NCBI GenBank assembly: GCA_016617785.1
Contig: JADILM010000002.1
Location: forward strand, 1,054,001-1,118,000
Reading direction: 5' to 3'
Length of the DNA: 64,000 nt
Source: Sporobolomyces roseus
Taxonomy: Eukaryota; Basidiomycota; Microbotryomycetes; Sporidiobolales; Sporidiobolaceae
Below the pieces are notes generated by a model that had not been told where the DNA came from, searched no databases, and worked only from the letters and a program-made list of their open reading frames with translations. Of this stretch, positions 36,219 through 47,900 are shown one piece after another (positions within the stretch are counted from its first letter, which is position 1; each line of letters begins with the position of its first letter). Both the position numbers and the translations under genes were made by a program.

Positions 36219-39200
36219 TCAAAGTTCCTTAACCTTCGTTTGCTTCTTGTCCCGATGTAAATCCTCTAGTAACGACAATGCACCTTTCTTGCCCACTCCC
36301 AAATCTCCGATACTAGCGAGAGGGGTCACGATGGCCATTGCGATTTGAACGACTGATTCGACTCGCCGTTGTAGAGGTAGATAATCCGAAACGACCGTCT
36401 GTTTCCGAATGCAGAGGGTCAGCGAGATAGAACACGGAGAAGGAAGAAGAGTCTACTCACCAGGTTCTCAATCTCGACATCTGCAAAGTAGTCGTCAAGC
36501 TTGACTCGAATGACAGGAGCTCGAGGGTTCTTCTTCTCCTCAGCGATCTCTTCCGCTCGTTCTTCCTCTTTCACTTCGACGAGCTCTGCAACTTCTTGTT
36601 CAGACTTCTCTGCTGGTTCTGTCGAATCGATCATAGCTGCGTCGGCGACTGCACTCGGCTCGACTTCTATTGTTGAGGTTGGTGGTGGAGTCGTTCCGGT
36701 GAACGGAGGGGGAGTAGGGGTCTTGAGAGATGGCTGAATGAGCTCGACGGAGCCAAAGTAGGAGTCGAGGAAAGCGATGAGGCGATCAAGTCGAGAGGGA
36801 AGGGTTGAGATTTCCTCCTCGTCTTCCTCCTTCGTCGCTTCGTCCTCGTCTTCTTCTGGCGTTGACGTGAGGAGAGGTTTCGGTGATGGAGGTTCGGCGT
36901 AAGGATGAGGTGCGTGGTGGTGATGATCATGAGAGGACGTTTCTGTGCGAATGACACAGATCAGGCAAAAATCGAATCAAGGTAGACGATAGACTCACGC
37001 TTGACACTCGCTGGACTACTTTCGATTCCGAGTACGACAGCCAATACTGAATCCGCAACCATATCATTCGTCGCTCCTCCCACCCATTCGATCGCGCACT
37101 CGTGCTTATCTGATAGCTTGACGTCGACCGTTTGCATAATCCTCATCGTTGGAACACCTTCTTGATCCCTTCCTTCGACAATCTTGCCGTACATTCCCTG
37201 CAGATGCCATCGAACGAGATCCCACGAGACTGATAATCGCAATCGTTGTCGTTGGAGGATGACTGAGGTGGAAAGACCAGTAAAGTCTCGTAGGTCGGAG
37301 GGAGAGAGGAGGGTATAAGTGAAGTCTTTAGAAACGAGGAGACCAGAGAGTGCGGTTTGAGGTGCTGGTGTTGTCAAAGCTAGAGATCCGAGAGCCTATA
37401 GCATACCTCGACGATTAGTTGCTGCTTCTCTGAAAAAAGGTTCTCGATCTCACCTTTGCCATTCGTTCCCCTCTGAACTTGAGTCTGACAACCTCGACGT
37501 TTCGAGGGGTATAGATCTGGACATCGTTCTTCTTCTCCGCGAACCTCGTCTTGAGCGCTGATCGTAATCGTGACATGTTGTTGACTTCGCCGTGAACGAG
37601 AATGAGATGCGATGGCATGACCTGTGAGCGACGATGAAGAGTGAGCCACGAAGGACGAGGTTTCGAGAGGGTCCGAAAGAAATGCTCACTTCGTCAATGA
37701 ACTTGGAGTTCTGGGTATAATCGACGTGAGCCGAGAAGGATATATAGTCGACAGATCTATTGAACGCTCCTTTCATCAGTACAGGGTCAGGAAGCGAGGA
37801 GGGAACACGGCAAACTGACAATCGACGAGGGATTTTTGCACCACCGTTCAAAGCTGGAATATCTTGCGGTTCGTTCATGATCGTCTGGATCCAGCTCCTC
37901 GAAGTAAGCACGCCGATAGCTAGCATACTTGGTCAAGCTGAAACTCACCCTAGCCATCACACCTTCCACACTGTAACCTGTAATAATCACTCCATTCCTC
38001 GGATCCGGCGCCCACTTCTCCAGCAATTCACGACTGACACCATTCGTCAAGAATCCGGGACTAGCCATGACGACGCAAGGGTTCTTGTCGTTCAGTTTCG
38101 AAGTTCCTTTGTCGAGAGGTCGAATGAACGAGTTTTTGCCCTTGAAATCGAATGGATTGATTCCTCGAGCGAATTTCGATCGAACGTTAGGTGACATCGT
38201 ATGAATATACCTGCGAGTCGATCAATTCATCAGCGAGCACACGGGGGCTGCTGAAGAGGGATGAGGCTGACTGTCGATAAACATCCATGCACTTCATCGC
38301 CAAACTCGAGATGTAGTAGATCGGCACATGTTGGAGCTCGGGATGTTCAGCCCAGTACTCGTCGAGGATGAGCAGCAGTTCTTGCGCTCGGCCGAGGGCG
38401 AACACGGGAAGTAGCACTCGTCCTCCTCGCTTGATGATCGATTGAACGAGATCTGTCCAGGGTTGCGAGAATAAACAGTCAGTCCACTGATATAGATCAA
38501 GACTGTGCGAGAACAAAATGACGAACTCGTGAATTGAGTCTCCTTTTCTAGTCGAGGTTCGTGAGATTGTACTCTGCGAGAATGGAGATGAGTCAGAGGT
38601 GGAGGAAGGGAGAGTACAACAAGGTAAGATGCTCACCCATAAGTCGACTCGCAAATCATGACATCGGGACTTCTCTCCCAATCTGGTTTCTTCGCCGGTA
38701 CGAGATGTCTATCTTCCTCCGTCGAGTAATCTCCCGTATACAGCACCCTCGCTCCCGCCACCTCAATCAAGAACATGCATGCTCCGAGAACATGTCCAGC
38801 GGCGAACGAAGTGAACCGAACAGAGGCGGTAGTTTCAGAGTCGCGAGATGGAGGGAGGAGGATCTCTTGTTCGAAATCGAAAGATTGAATAGAGTTGAAC
38901 GAAGTCAACATCTCTGCTTCCGTGAAGAGGTTCTCATCGCTTCCAGCCGTACTGTGCAAGTGCAAGAGGGATGTCAGTGCGAGGAAGAGAGCACAAGGTT
39001 TCTCGTTTGCGAAAACGTACGACACTCGAACGAAATCTGACATTAGGTATCGATAAACCGCTTTCGTAGGATGTGACATGTAGACGACGCCTTTACCCTC
39101 TTTGAAGTTAGTCTGTTCACATCAAGCGAATTTATGGTTGTTGCAAATTAGCGAGCGAAAGAGGTTAGCTTGATTTCGTTTAATTTTCGAAATCGAGTCG

Positions 39201-39604
39201 AGAAGAGATTGGCGAACGAACCTTTTCCATCACGTAGGTTAATGATGCGGCGTGATCCAAATGGAAATGCGTGATGAGGATGGCATCGACCGTACTCCAG
39301 TCGAGTTCGTCGAGGAAAGGCAATGCTGCCATTCCAGAGAATGCAGGATGAACTCCCGCATCGCACACGATTGTCCGTCCCTTGTACTTGATGACACAAC
39401 ATGATCGACCGACCTGGAAGGGAGCAGAAAGGAGGTTCAGCGAATAGTTTGAGGACAGAGAGGACAGAATTCGAAAGTCACCTCTTGTCCCGCTCCCAAA
39501 AGCTGTACAGTCATTTCATCGTCCAGACCCGAGATACCTTCTGGACTGATCTGAGCCGCTCCCGACAAGTCCCCGGGCGTCTTGCGTTTGGTCTGAGGAG
39601 CCAT
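36219..39604 (-). CDS. YSH1: mRNA 3'-end processing endonuclease Ysh1/CPSF73
   Basis: Thirteen exons in transcript order: 39604-39482, 39413-39222, 39112-39021, 38951-38637, 38573-38527, 38452-38272, 38210-37949, 37884-37820, 37756-37690, 37621-37454, 37395-36999, 36942-36461, 36398-36219; 856 aa. It is the metallo-beta-lactamase/beta-CASP nuclease that cleaves pre-mRNA before polyadenylation. Metal ligands are visible: [51 protein letters not shown] and LVHGE. Also [18 protein letters not shown] and [18 protein letters not shown]. The C-terminal region carries an acidic, Pro/Glu-rich insert (exon 12) before the conserved end. Two donors (introns 2 and 5) are GTTCGT. Divergent from the Naa50-like gene, with 178 bp between starts. 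Confidence 0.93.
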
Positions 39605-39782
39605 TCTTGATCAAAGTGGAGGGAAGGTGTACCGGTCACTCAGATCCCGCTTGCCTGTCTTGTAGTGTTTATTGGATGTTGTCGAATGTAGTAACGCCCC
39701 AGCTTGTTCGCAAGAGTGAAGTAGAGGAGAGACAAGCGATTCCGACTTTCTCTCTCTCTCTCTTTCCTCCAACAACTCCAGC

Positions 39783-41001
39783 ATGTCAGCCGTACTCTCT
39801 GCGCTACCAGACCTACCTCCTCTCATACCAGCAGGTACCAAGATCAATGGCAAACCTATCAGGATTCCTCCTCGTGTCAACTTGAGCGATCTGTTCGTCT
39901 TCATTTCTCATCTCTTACTCCTCCTCTCTCCTTCCTACTCACCTCTGATAAATCGGAAATAGCACTGTCAACAACCTGGGAACTGTCAAGAAGCTCCACA
40001 ACTGTCTCTTCCCCGTATCTTACTCGGATCGTTTCTATCAAGATTCACTCAATGCCGATCTCTCTCCTGAAGACTACAACAAGCTGGGTCAGTTCCGAGA
40101 CTCGCCTGTATCGCTGAATAAAACGAGCTGATACAAGCAAGTTGTGGGTTGACAGTCTTCTATCAAGATTTACCCGTTGGAGTTTTGATTACTCGCATCG
40201 AACCCATCTCTTCTCAAGCCCCCAAGGACATCGATTCCGCAGTATCAAATCCTTCGACTGAGCAGAACGATGAGAACAAGGAAGGCTACAAACTCTATAT
40301 CATGACTCTCGGCGTCCTTGCGTGAGTCCTTCGTTTCTTCCCTCTCATTCTCGCGGGGATACCCAGCCTGTGAAACCCTTTCGTCTGACTCTCTTTCGCA
40401 CCCTCACATACAGTCCCTATCGTAATCAAGGTCTCGCTTCCAAGCTCATGCATCACCTTCTGAACACCGCTTCTCAAACTCTCCTCCAACCCGTTCCCGA
40501 ACCTTCGACTTCCGCTTCCTCTTCCACTCCCGCTCCCACAGAATCGAAATCTACCTCTGCTCCCTCCACTAGTGCTCCCCCTCCCCTCTCGAAGAAAGCG
40601 CTGAAGAAAGCCGCACAAAAAGGGAAATCTGCTTTACCACCTCCCGTTCCGACAGTCAAGAAAGACGAAGCTGAAGAAGTTGATCCTGTCGATGACGAGA
40701 AGGAACGTAAGAAGAAGGAGAGGGCTGAACAGGAGGCCAAGAGGAGTAGGAGGAGGATCGAGAAGGTTAGCGTACACGTTCAAGTTGGAAACGAGGATGC
40801 GAAAAAGTTTTGGGAAAAGTTTGGATTCACCGTCGTCGTGAGTCACAATCTTGCTCTTCATTAGTCTTGAGAGACATCCTGAGCTGGAGAGGGATTTCAT
40901 AGGAAACCGTGTCTAACTATTACAACAAGATTCAACCTCGAGATGCTTGGTTGATGGAACGACCTATCCTCGCGCCAACTTCCTCCTCCACTTCTTCATG
41001 A
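39783..41001 (+). CDS. Naa50-like N-terminal acetyltransferase with a charged insert
   Basis: Five exons: 39783-39892, 39963-40087, 40156-40321, 40414-40837, 40903-41001; 307 aa, about twice the usual length of Naa50. GNAT fold signs: VNNLGTVKKLHNCLFPVSYS near the start, VFYQDLPVGVLITRIEP, LYIMTLGVLAPYRNQGLASK with the acetyl-CoA-binding RNQGLA, and VHVQVGNEDAKKFWEKFGF before VSNYYNKIQPRDAWLMER. These match the family that acetylates protein N-termini and works with NatA. Between the acetyl-CoA helix and the next strand sits an insert of ~90 residues rich in Pro, Ser, Ala, Lys and Glu, in frame within exon 4. The intron 1 donor is GTTCGT. Confidence 0.85.
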
Positions 41002-42780
41002 ACCTTGACTACGACTCGACGATACCCACTTCACTAGGACTAGCTTGGATACCGACAAAGGAAAGTAGTAATAGCTTAAAGTTTGCAACGAATTTCTTCA
41101 AGACGCAATCTAATAAGTTTACAAGTAGTTGCCCACTTTCCGCTTCTCTCCTTGAACTGGGGGTCAATACTAGATCTTTCGCTCCTGTCTCGCTACCTGA
41201 GTGGCAAGCGAGGTTATCTGGGAGTTTCCGGCACTTCGAACTCGAGCGCAACGGATTTTTCGCGAAAGACTGGGACCCCTCTTCACTTCGCTTTCAGCGG
41301 AATTGCGGTTCTCGACCACGCATACCATTCGAGGATGAGTGACTCTTCTCTGCATTGAGCCGCGCGGAGCAAAGGAAAGGATGAAGACAGGGCAAACAAC
41401 GATCGCGAGTCGAAGGTCAGAAACGGGATGCAAGGTTCGAAGCTGCCGCTCCCTTGACCGGTTACCCCTTCGCAAGACGGATCTCACAGATCCGTTATCG
41501 TGCCACATCTTCGAAACTGTCGGCCGCATTTGCGATCGAAGGTCGAAAAGCGAACGAACAAAAGGGTTCAACTCGCCCTCTCTCACTACTGATCGATCTT
41601 TTTGTGCTCCTTTGTTCCGAAGCTTCCGATTGAGAGTACGGTGGATAATGCGCGGTTTCGGGAGGGCGGCTACGCTTCACCAATTAAAGAAGGCAAACGG
41701 TTTGCGAAAACTTTGTCGCAAAGGAAGAGAGAGAGAGAGAGAGTTTCTTGCTACTGAAGTCGATCCCGGTACTAGATCAGACGAAGCTTCCGCATCAAAC
41801 GTCAGTCGTCTTCTTCCTGCTTCAGGGCCTTGTCTGTGAGCGCCTCTTGCAGGAAAGAGGAGGGTGGAGAGACACCGAAGGAATTCTTGCCTCCTCACTC
41901 ACTTCCGAATCGCAGTTGATCTCTCTCTCATTGTTATAACACAAAGAGAAGACCAGATTGGACTAGTGGCTAATTTACTATCGTGCACAGACAGGCGAGA
42001 ACGATATGTAGAGAGAAAAAAAAGCGTGTACTGTACCGAGCCGGGTCAAAGAGTACAGTAATTTTTTTTGTGAACGACGATCCTCAACACGAAAAAGAAA
42101 AGCTCGCAGGATTCCTTCCACGCTGCGGTATCGATTACCCTAACGCGTATCTCCCAAGACTTTAGCCAGTCGGCGGAGTGAGAAAACACATGCAACGGAG
42201 GAGCGACTGACAGGGTTGCGAAACTTTCAACGATGCGAGGCGAAAGCAAAAGAGTGGTTCGACTGCACTTCCTTTCTTCGTGGATGGGAGTTGCCTCTTT
42301 CCGCCGGAATGAACAAAGCTGGTTAATCTTTCATAACGAGTTGAATAGACCGTTTCGCAGGGTTCAAGTTGCAGAGCTCGCTGAGTGCGCCGTCGATGAT
42401 GAGGTGTTCGGCGGGGTCTTTACTTTTCAGGAAAGATAACGTGCGGAAATGTGTGAATATGAGAGGCAGAGATTGTCAGATTATTGTCGAGAGTGGGTTA
42501 TTTCTCAAACTCGAGGGAACCGACCAGCGCAGCGAGGCGCTCTTGCAGGCAAGCCGTTTGACGCCGTCGAGCCGATAACGAGAGCCACGAAGAAAATTGA
42601 AGCGATCTAGGTTTGCGAAGTAGAGTTTGACGCTAGCCTTTCTCGTTAGATTTCGTACCTGAGATTCGACTATTCCTCTTCCTCTCTGCGATTCTGCTCA
42701 AGGACGCTTCTCTCTCTCTTGACCCAACCCCAATCGATCGCTTCAACTCAGATCTATCGCACCAACTTCGAGGACGTTCA
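41002..42780. promoter_or_regulatory. 1.8-kb intergenic region upstream of the HSF-type factor
   Basis: The longest gene-free stretch of the window. It has short simple repeats ((GA)8 near 41727-41742, A/T runs near 42018 and 42062-42069), a perfect interrupted dyad at 41477-41495, and many TTCG/CGAA boxes. Open frames up to 166 codons are present but lack splice logic, codon bias or domains. I read it as NAA50-like 3' sequence plus a long promoter and possible untranslated leader. Confidence 0.5.
41477..41495. promoter_or_regulatory. perfect dyad with CGG-N11-CCG spacing
   Basis: ACGGATCTCACAGATCCGT: two 8-base arms around CAC. The CGG and CCG triplets are separated by 11 bases, the spacing bound by Gal4-type Zn2Cys6 factors. 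It lies 1.3 kb upstream of the HSF-type gene. Binding is not shown. Confidence 0.35.
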
Positions 42781-44490
42781 ATGGCGTCCAAAGACAACTT
42801 TCAGCGTTCTCTGTTCGTTACAAAGTTGCACGAGTTCGTTCATCTTTCTTTCTATCCCAACTCTATCCTTACCCCTATCTCTTGATCATCTTCTCTCCCA
42901 AGATCGCTTGCTCTCCATCGCGCTCTTGTCCTCGCAAGAGTCAAGTCGAGACTGACTTGTCCGTGTTGACTTCGCTTCGCAAACAGGTTACTCTCGGCAG
43001 AACAACATCCAGATTGGCTCAAATGGCTCAGTAACGACACATTCGGTATCACTAGCATCGAATCTCAGGCAAAGGCAGCTTTAGCGCCTCAGTGGGAGTT
43101 TCGCAGGTGAGTTCGAAAAAGACGTTTCTTGTCTCTTCGGTATCAAACTTCGACGGGGGGGAGAGTGCGGAGGAAACGGATATCGCTCTTCCCGCGCTTG
43201 CGTTGATGGGGTTTCATGCGAGCAGCGGAAGCAAGCAGGAGTTACAGAACTGACTCGGGCTATTTGCTTCTGCGACGAAACAGCCTCTCAAGTTTCATCC
43301 GACAACTCAGTTACTACTCGTTCAAGCGACTCAGTGACCGTCGACGATCTGCTGAACGTCGTGCCCACTGCCCTTCACTGATAGTCTTCACGTGAGTCCC
43401 CATCCCCTCGCTCGCTCTCTCTTTCGCAATCCTTTCGACCTTCGCAGGCGCTGATTCCTCTCCTCTCTCGTTCAGTCACACTTCGGGCAACTTTGTTCGA
43501 GACGACATCAGTAAAACGGCAAACATTCCTAGGAAACTTCGTGCGAGGAAAAGTACCGCTGGAAGTCGTCGCAAGTCTTCAACCGCTTCCTCGATCGCTT
43601 TCGACTACGAGTATCAGGACCGATCGCCGACCCCTGAACCATACTATCCTCCTCATTTCGAAGATGAAACTCCTACACAAACTCACATCAGTCTCGCAAA
43701 TTACCAACTTCAACCTTGGTCTGTTTCGCAAGACGTTCAATCTTCACCTCGTTCCCTTCCCATCTCGCCACCGACAAACATTTCTATTCCCTCTGCCTCC
43801 CTTCGACACAACACTGCGCCATACGACTCTCTACCTTGTGACTCTCCACTCTCTCGAAGTTACCCTTCACCAATTTCTTCCGCTCGTTCTTCCTACACCT
43901 ACGACAATAGCTCTCAAGCTCCCATCTACCGAGATGCTTACGTTCACTCGTCACAGCCACCAATGCATTCTGATCCTCCTCGTCACCAGACACAGACCTC
44001 GTCTTCTTACTACTACCCTTCGCAACAACCACAATTCGCTTCCTCCTCATCCTACGCTTCGAACGAACTTCCCCCGATACGAACGATCACCTCAGGTCTC
44101 GTAGCACCTCCTTCCCCTCCACCAGAAACCTACTCTCATTACGCTCAACAAGTCATCGCCCCTCAACCAATTCGACGAAGTTCCCAAGTTTACGTCGATG
44201 TCGATGAAACCGCCTCGGTTCCACCTGTTCCGCCCATGCCAAATGGTCTCGTCTCGATGCATCAAGGCGATCACCGATCATACTACCCTCCGAATTCACC
44301 TCGACAGCTCGTTCACCCGAATCACGCTTCGCAACCTCAATATTCTCCGTATCAGCACGCTTCGACGACCGACTACTACCCTACGAACTCTTACTCGTGC
44401 AGCTCGCAAGTAGTGGAAGATCACAACAAGTCGTTCTATCAACTAGGAGGACGTGACATGCTCTCGTATTCGACCGCTACTTATCGTTGA
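42781..44490 (+). CDS. HSF-type DNA-binding transcription factor
   Basis: Four exons: 42781-42833, 42987-43106, 43284-43391, 43476-44490; 431 aa. The first ~120 residues form a heat-shock-factor-type winged helix: RSLFVTKLHELLSAEQHPDW (helix 1), WLKWLSNDTFGITSIESQA, WEFRSLSSFIRQLSYYSFKR (recognition helix with SFxRQL) and VFTHTSGNFVRDDISK. The rest is a Ser/Pro/Tyr/Gln-rich low-complexity tail with no clear trimerisation coiled coil, so this is an HSF-like regulator and probably not the main heat-shock factor. The intron 1 donor is GTTCGT; using it (rather than the overlapping GTTCAT) is required for the frame. A 1.8-kb upstream region suggests complex control. Confidence 0.8.
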
Positions 44491-44988
44491 TCTTGTCCCT
44501 TCCTCCCATTCTTCGTTCGCATGCCTCGTTCAACCCGTATTCTATATCTTATCACATCGTTACTTCTGCTTATTTGCACATAGAATTAGTCGGATCTGTT
44601 GTCTTCTATCGCTTTACACACGCTTTGCGCAAACTTTTGTTGTATCCGTTCACTACAGAGACACTTCTTGCTGCAGTGCAACAAGCCCACGAGTTTCACC
44701 ACTCTCCACTTGTCTTCTTGAGCTCCGCAGAGAGTCCAGACGATACGAGGAACCTTGCACATTTCGTCGATGAATGAATTGACCAATCGAATGAAAATGG
44801 GTTTGAGAGAACTACACAGCTCGCCACTGTACTCGAGACGGTGACGAGTTTCAACAAGATCAAGGTGACTCTAAGCTATTGGAAAGAGGAAAGTGTCTGT
44901 TTGGGTGAGCAATACGGAAGGATTATAAACATGGATTGTGGACAAAACGGCGAATGAAGCCGTTGTCGAAATGCTGGGTAGAGACACT
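44491..44988. other. convergent intergenic region, HSF-type / ferric reductase
   Basis: Between two gene 3' ends; T-rich after 44491. No gene seen. Confidence 0.5.
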
Positions 44989-47900
44989 CTAGAAGGAGAA
45001 GTCCTGTGACACGACGGCGATGAAACAATCAGTGATTGTGCGTCAACAGGAACAGAGGAACACGAGTAGCTCACCTCGACCACGATGGAGAGTTGTCCGC
45101 GAGGGTCACCCTTTGCGACCTTTTTGAGATCGATGCGAGACGAGACGAGATTGCGAACGAGTGTATTGAGCGATGAGGGACCACAGCCTGTAATTCGACA
45201 TCGAGAACAAAGTCAGTAAACGAGGTTGCGAAATGATTGGTCGGTCGGTGTCGTGCGCAATAAGAATCGTCGAGCCCGGTCTACGGGAGACAGCCGAAGG
45301 AGAACTTCCATTCAAGCCTTTGATGACCCGACCGTTCCGACCAGACGTTCAGTATCGCCGCCGGGACGAAATAACCCGGTTCTGCCGATCTTCTGATTCC
45401 CATGGTAGCTGAACGGCAGGGAACGACACGAGACGGCTCGAGAGACGTGGGAGAGCACGGTAGAGAGACGGTAGAGAGAAGGGTAACGTACAGGCAACCA
45501 TAGTCTTGCCGGCCGATCGGTTAACTTCGTCGTCGAGAATCTGCTTGAGGCGAGGATAACCTGGACGAGCGAGTTCTGCAATGACATCGAGGTCGTCTTG
45601 TTCCGCCTCTGTGACGTCCAGGAAGAATGCACGATCGGTGTTGGGTGCAGATGCATTGGCAGCTCCATCGAGATCGCCGAAACTCTTGTGGTGCGAAGGA
45701 CCTCCAAAGAATCGTCGAGTACTCGAATTGTCGCCGAGAGTCTGTACTTCTGATCGATCATCGTAGCTGAGAGATGGAGAATGTCGGTGGCCGATGTCAC
45801 CGAAAGAAGCGGAACGAGGAGCGTAAGGGGAATCGTGGAGTGAGGGAGACGAATCGTGATGGTCGAGAGGAAGAGCTTCGAAGCTGTCTTGAGGCTGCTG
45901 CTGATCGTAAAGGCGTTGAGTTGAGTGATTCGTTGGTGGAGGTGCGGTGGAATTTGCTGCAGGACGTTTCATCGAACCTTTGCCTCCTCGCCTTGAAATC
46001 GCTCGACGAAGTTTTCCTTCCTTCTTCAGTTTAGAAGAGACCTCGATTTCAGCTGGTGTCCGTTCCTCTTCCTCGCCTTCGAACAGAACGAGGTCTGTTA
46101 CAGAGTCGACGTGGTCGCCGTAACCGGGCATTTGACTGAATTGTCGAGAGTGCGAGGGGGACTCTTCGGCATCACTCCAGTCACTCATCTCGCTGACCAC
46201 GCTGTCTCGACTCGGTGAGCCTCCTCGAGGCTGACGAGCGAAAGGTGCAGTCGGAGGAGCGAGTTCATCGGTCGAGTCGAAGTTGGCTGCGAGAGGTTGG
46301 GCAGAAGGTCGGCGTTTCGAACGGCGAGGAGTGTCGTTCGTGACGAAGAGGTCGATCTGAAGTTGCGAGGAATCGCACATCTCCATACAGCGACGAATCG
46401 TGGTAGCGACCCAACTCAAGTGTGCTGAAGCAGAACGAAACCTTTCAGTCAGTGAACGGCGTCAAAGCGAAGAGGGGTAGAAGAGGACGTACCGAACTCT
46501 TTGAGGATCCAGACGAATCTGACTCGAGTCGTCTTCCACTTCGGGTCGTGCTGCTTCCTCGCTATCCGTGTACAAGCGTTCTCGAGAACTGAAACTCCGA
46601 AAGTGATTCCCGTTCCTCCAGCGATGATCGTTAAACTCTCGTAAGACCCCCATTCGGTCCGTCCTGCAGATCCCATTGGCCAACTGACCATAGATCGAAG
46701 GTTGACTCCTTGAGCGATTTCCTCTGCTGTAGCACCTCGCAACTCCCGCTCATGTCGGATTTTGACAACGTGATCCCATAGAGCTTTACTGAATCCCTTC
46801 TGAGCTCGAACGAGCATGACGATCTCGCTACCCTTCTTGAGACTCTTGGTTGAACCAGCTCCGATCGGCGCGACTCCTTTCGCTCGATGATCGATACTCG
46901 CGATAGTGTAAGGGTGAGAGTCGAAGAAGCGGACGGAAGGGATGTTGAGAAGCACATGTTGACCTGGTGCCCATCTGAGAGTTTGAGGAGTTCGGAGAGT
47001 GAGTCGAATTGTTCGTCCTGGGAGGAGTTGGGCGGCAGCGAAACCGGGAGGAGGAGAAACATGAGAGGTGAACTGAGGCGAGGAAGACGAAGAAGGGAGA
47101 GGAGGAGGGTAGTGAGCTGTGAAGCTTGATTGGCGAGAGTTGAGTCCACCTCGAGAACCGAAAGGTTCAGATTCGGTAAATTGAGGGGGAGGGTAGGCTG
47201 AGGATTTGGTGTCGTCGTAGTCTTGAGACTTCTCCCCGTTGAGATGACCGAATGATTGACTGCTTGATCTTCTCGCGTTCTGCTTGGGCTCCTTGAACCA
47301 GATTCCTCGAGCGAAACCATTGATCCAAAGGAAGACGATGAAGCGTACTCCTCGTTCCACTCCCCACCAAGCAACGGCAACAATCGGAAACCACATGACA
47401 GGCTAGCAAAGGGTAAGTGTCAGTATCGAAGACGAGAGAGTCAAACTTCGAGAATAGTGCGAACCTGATGATGCATGATTGCTGCGGCGAAGAAGAGAAG
47501 CAGAAGAACGACGTGACTCCAGTAGAAGAACTCGTAATGTCGGTTTCGCAGCGGGCTGAGCGATAAGATGGTGATGAAAGTGAGGAGAACCCAAGCCTGT
47601 TCGAAAGCAAGCTGCGTTAGTTTCGATAGACCGGTGTAGGCCACGATCAAACGAGAAACATACCACTGCTCCTGCGGTGAATCGATACCAGCTCCATACA
47701 GGAATGAGACAGGGTCGACCAAACGGATCTTTGTCGAGCGAGAGTTGGTAGAACCAAGCGATGGCGTGAGCTGTCGAGAAAGCCCAGATGACTCTTCCCG
47801 CCCAACGATGAAGAATCGCAGTCTGTGAAAGCACGGTGGGCGAAACTGTCGGAAAGGAAAGAATCGGACAAGACAGAAACTCACCTTATCGAAATGATAG

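Noticed and set aside
41700..41745. (GA)n and other (TC)n runs as functional repeats
   Set aside because: Short dinucleotide runs recur before many genes here (16930, 39750, 55655) and are ordinary promoter/leader composition.
41339..41839. 166-codon open frame between NAA50-like and HSF-type genes
   Set aside because: No domain, poor codon character, Cys/Arg-rich composition typical of chance frames, and no supporting splice pattern.
42520..42600. GC-rich stretch considered as a tRNA gene
   Set aside because: No A/B box pair or cloverleaf could be drawn. I found no tRNA anywhere in the window.
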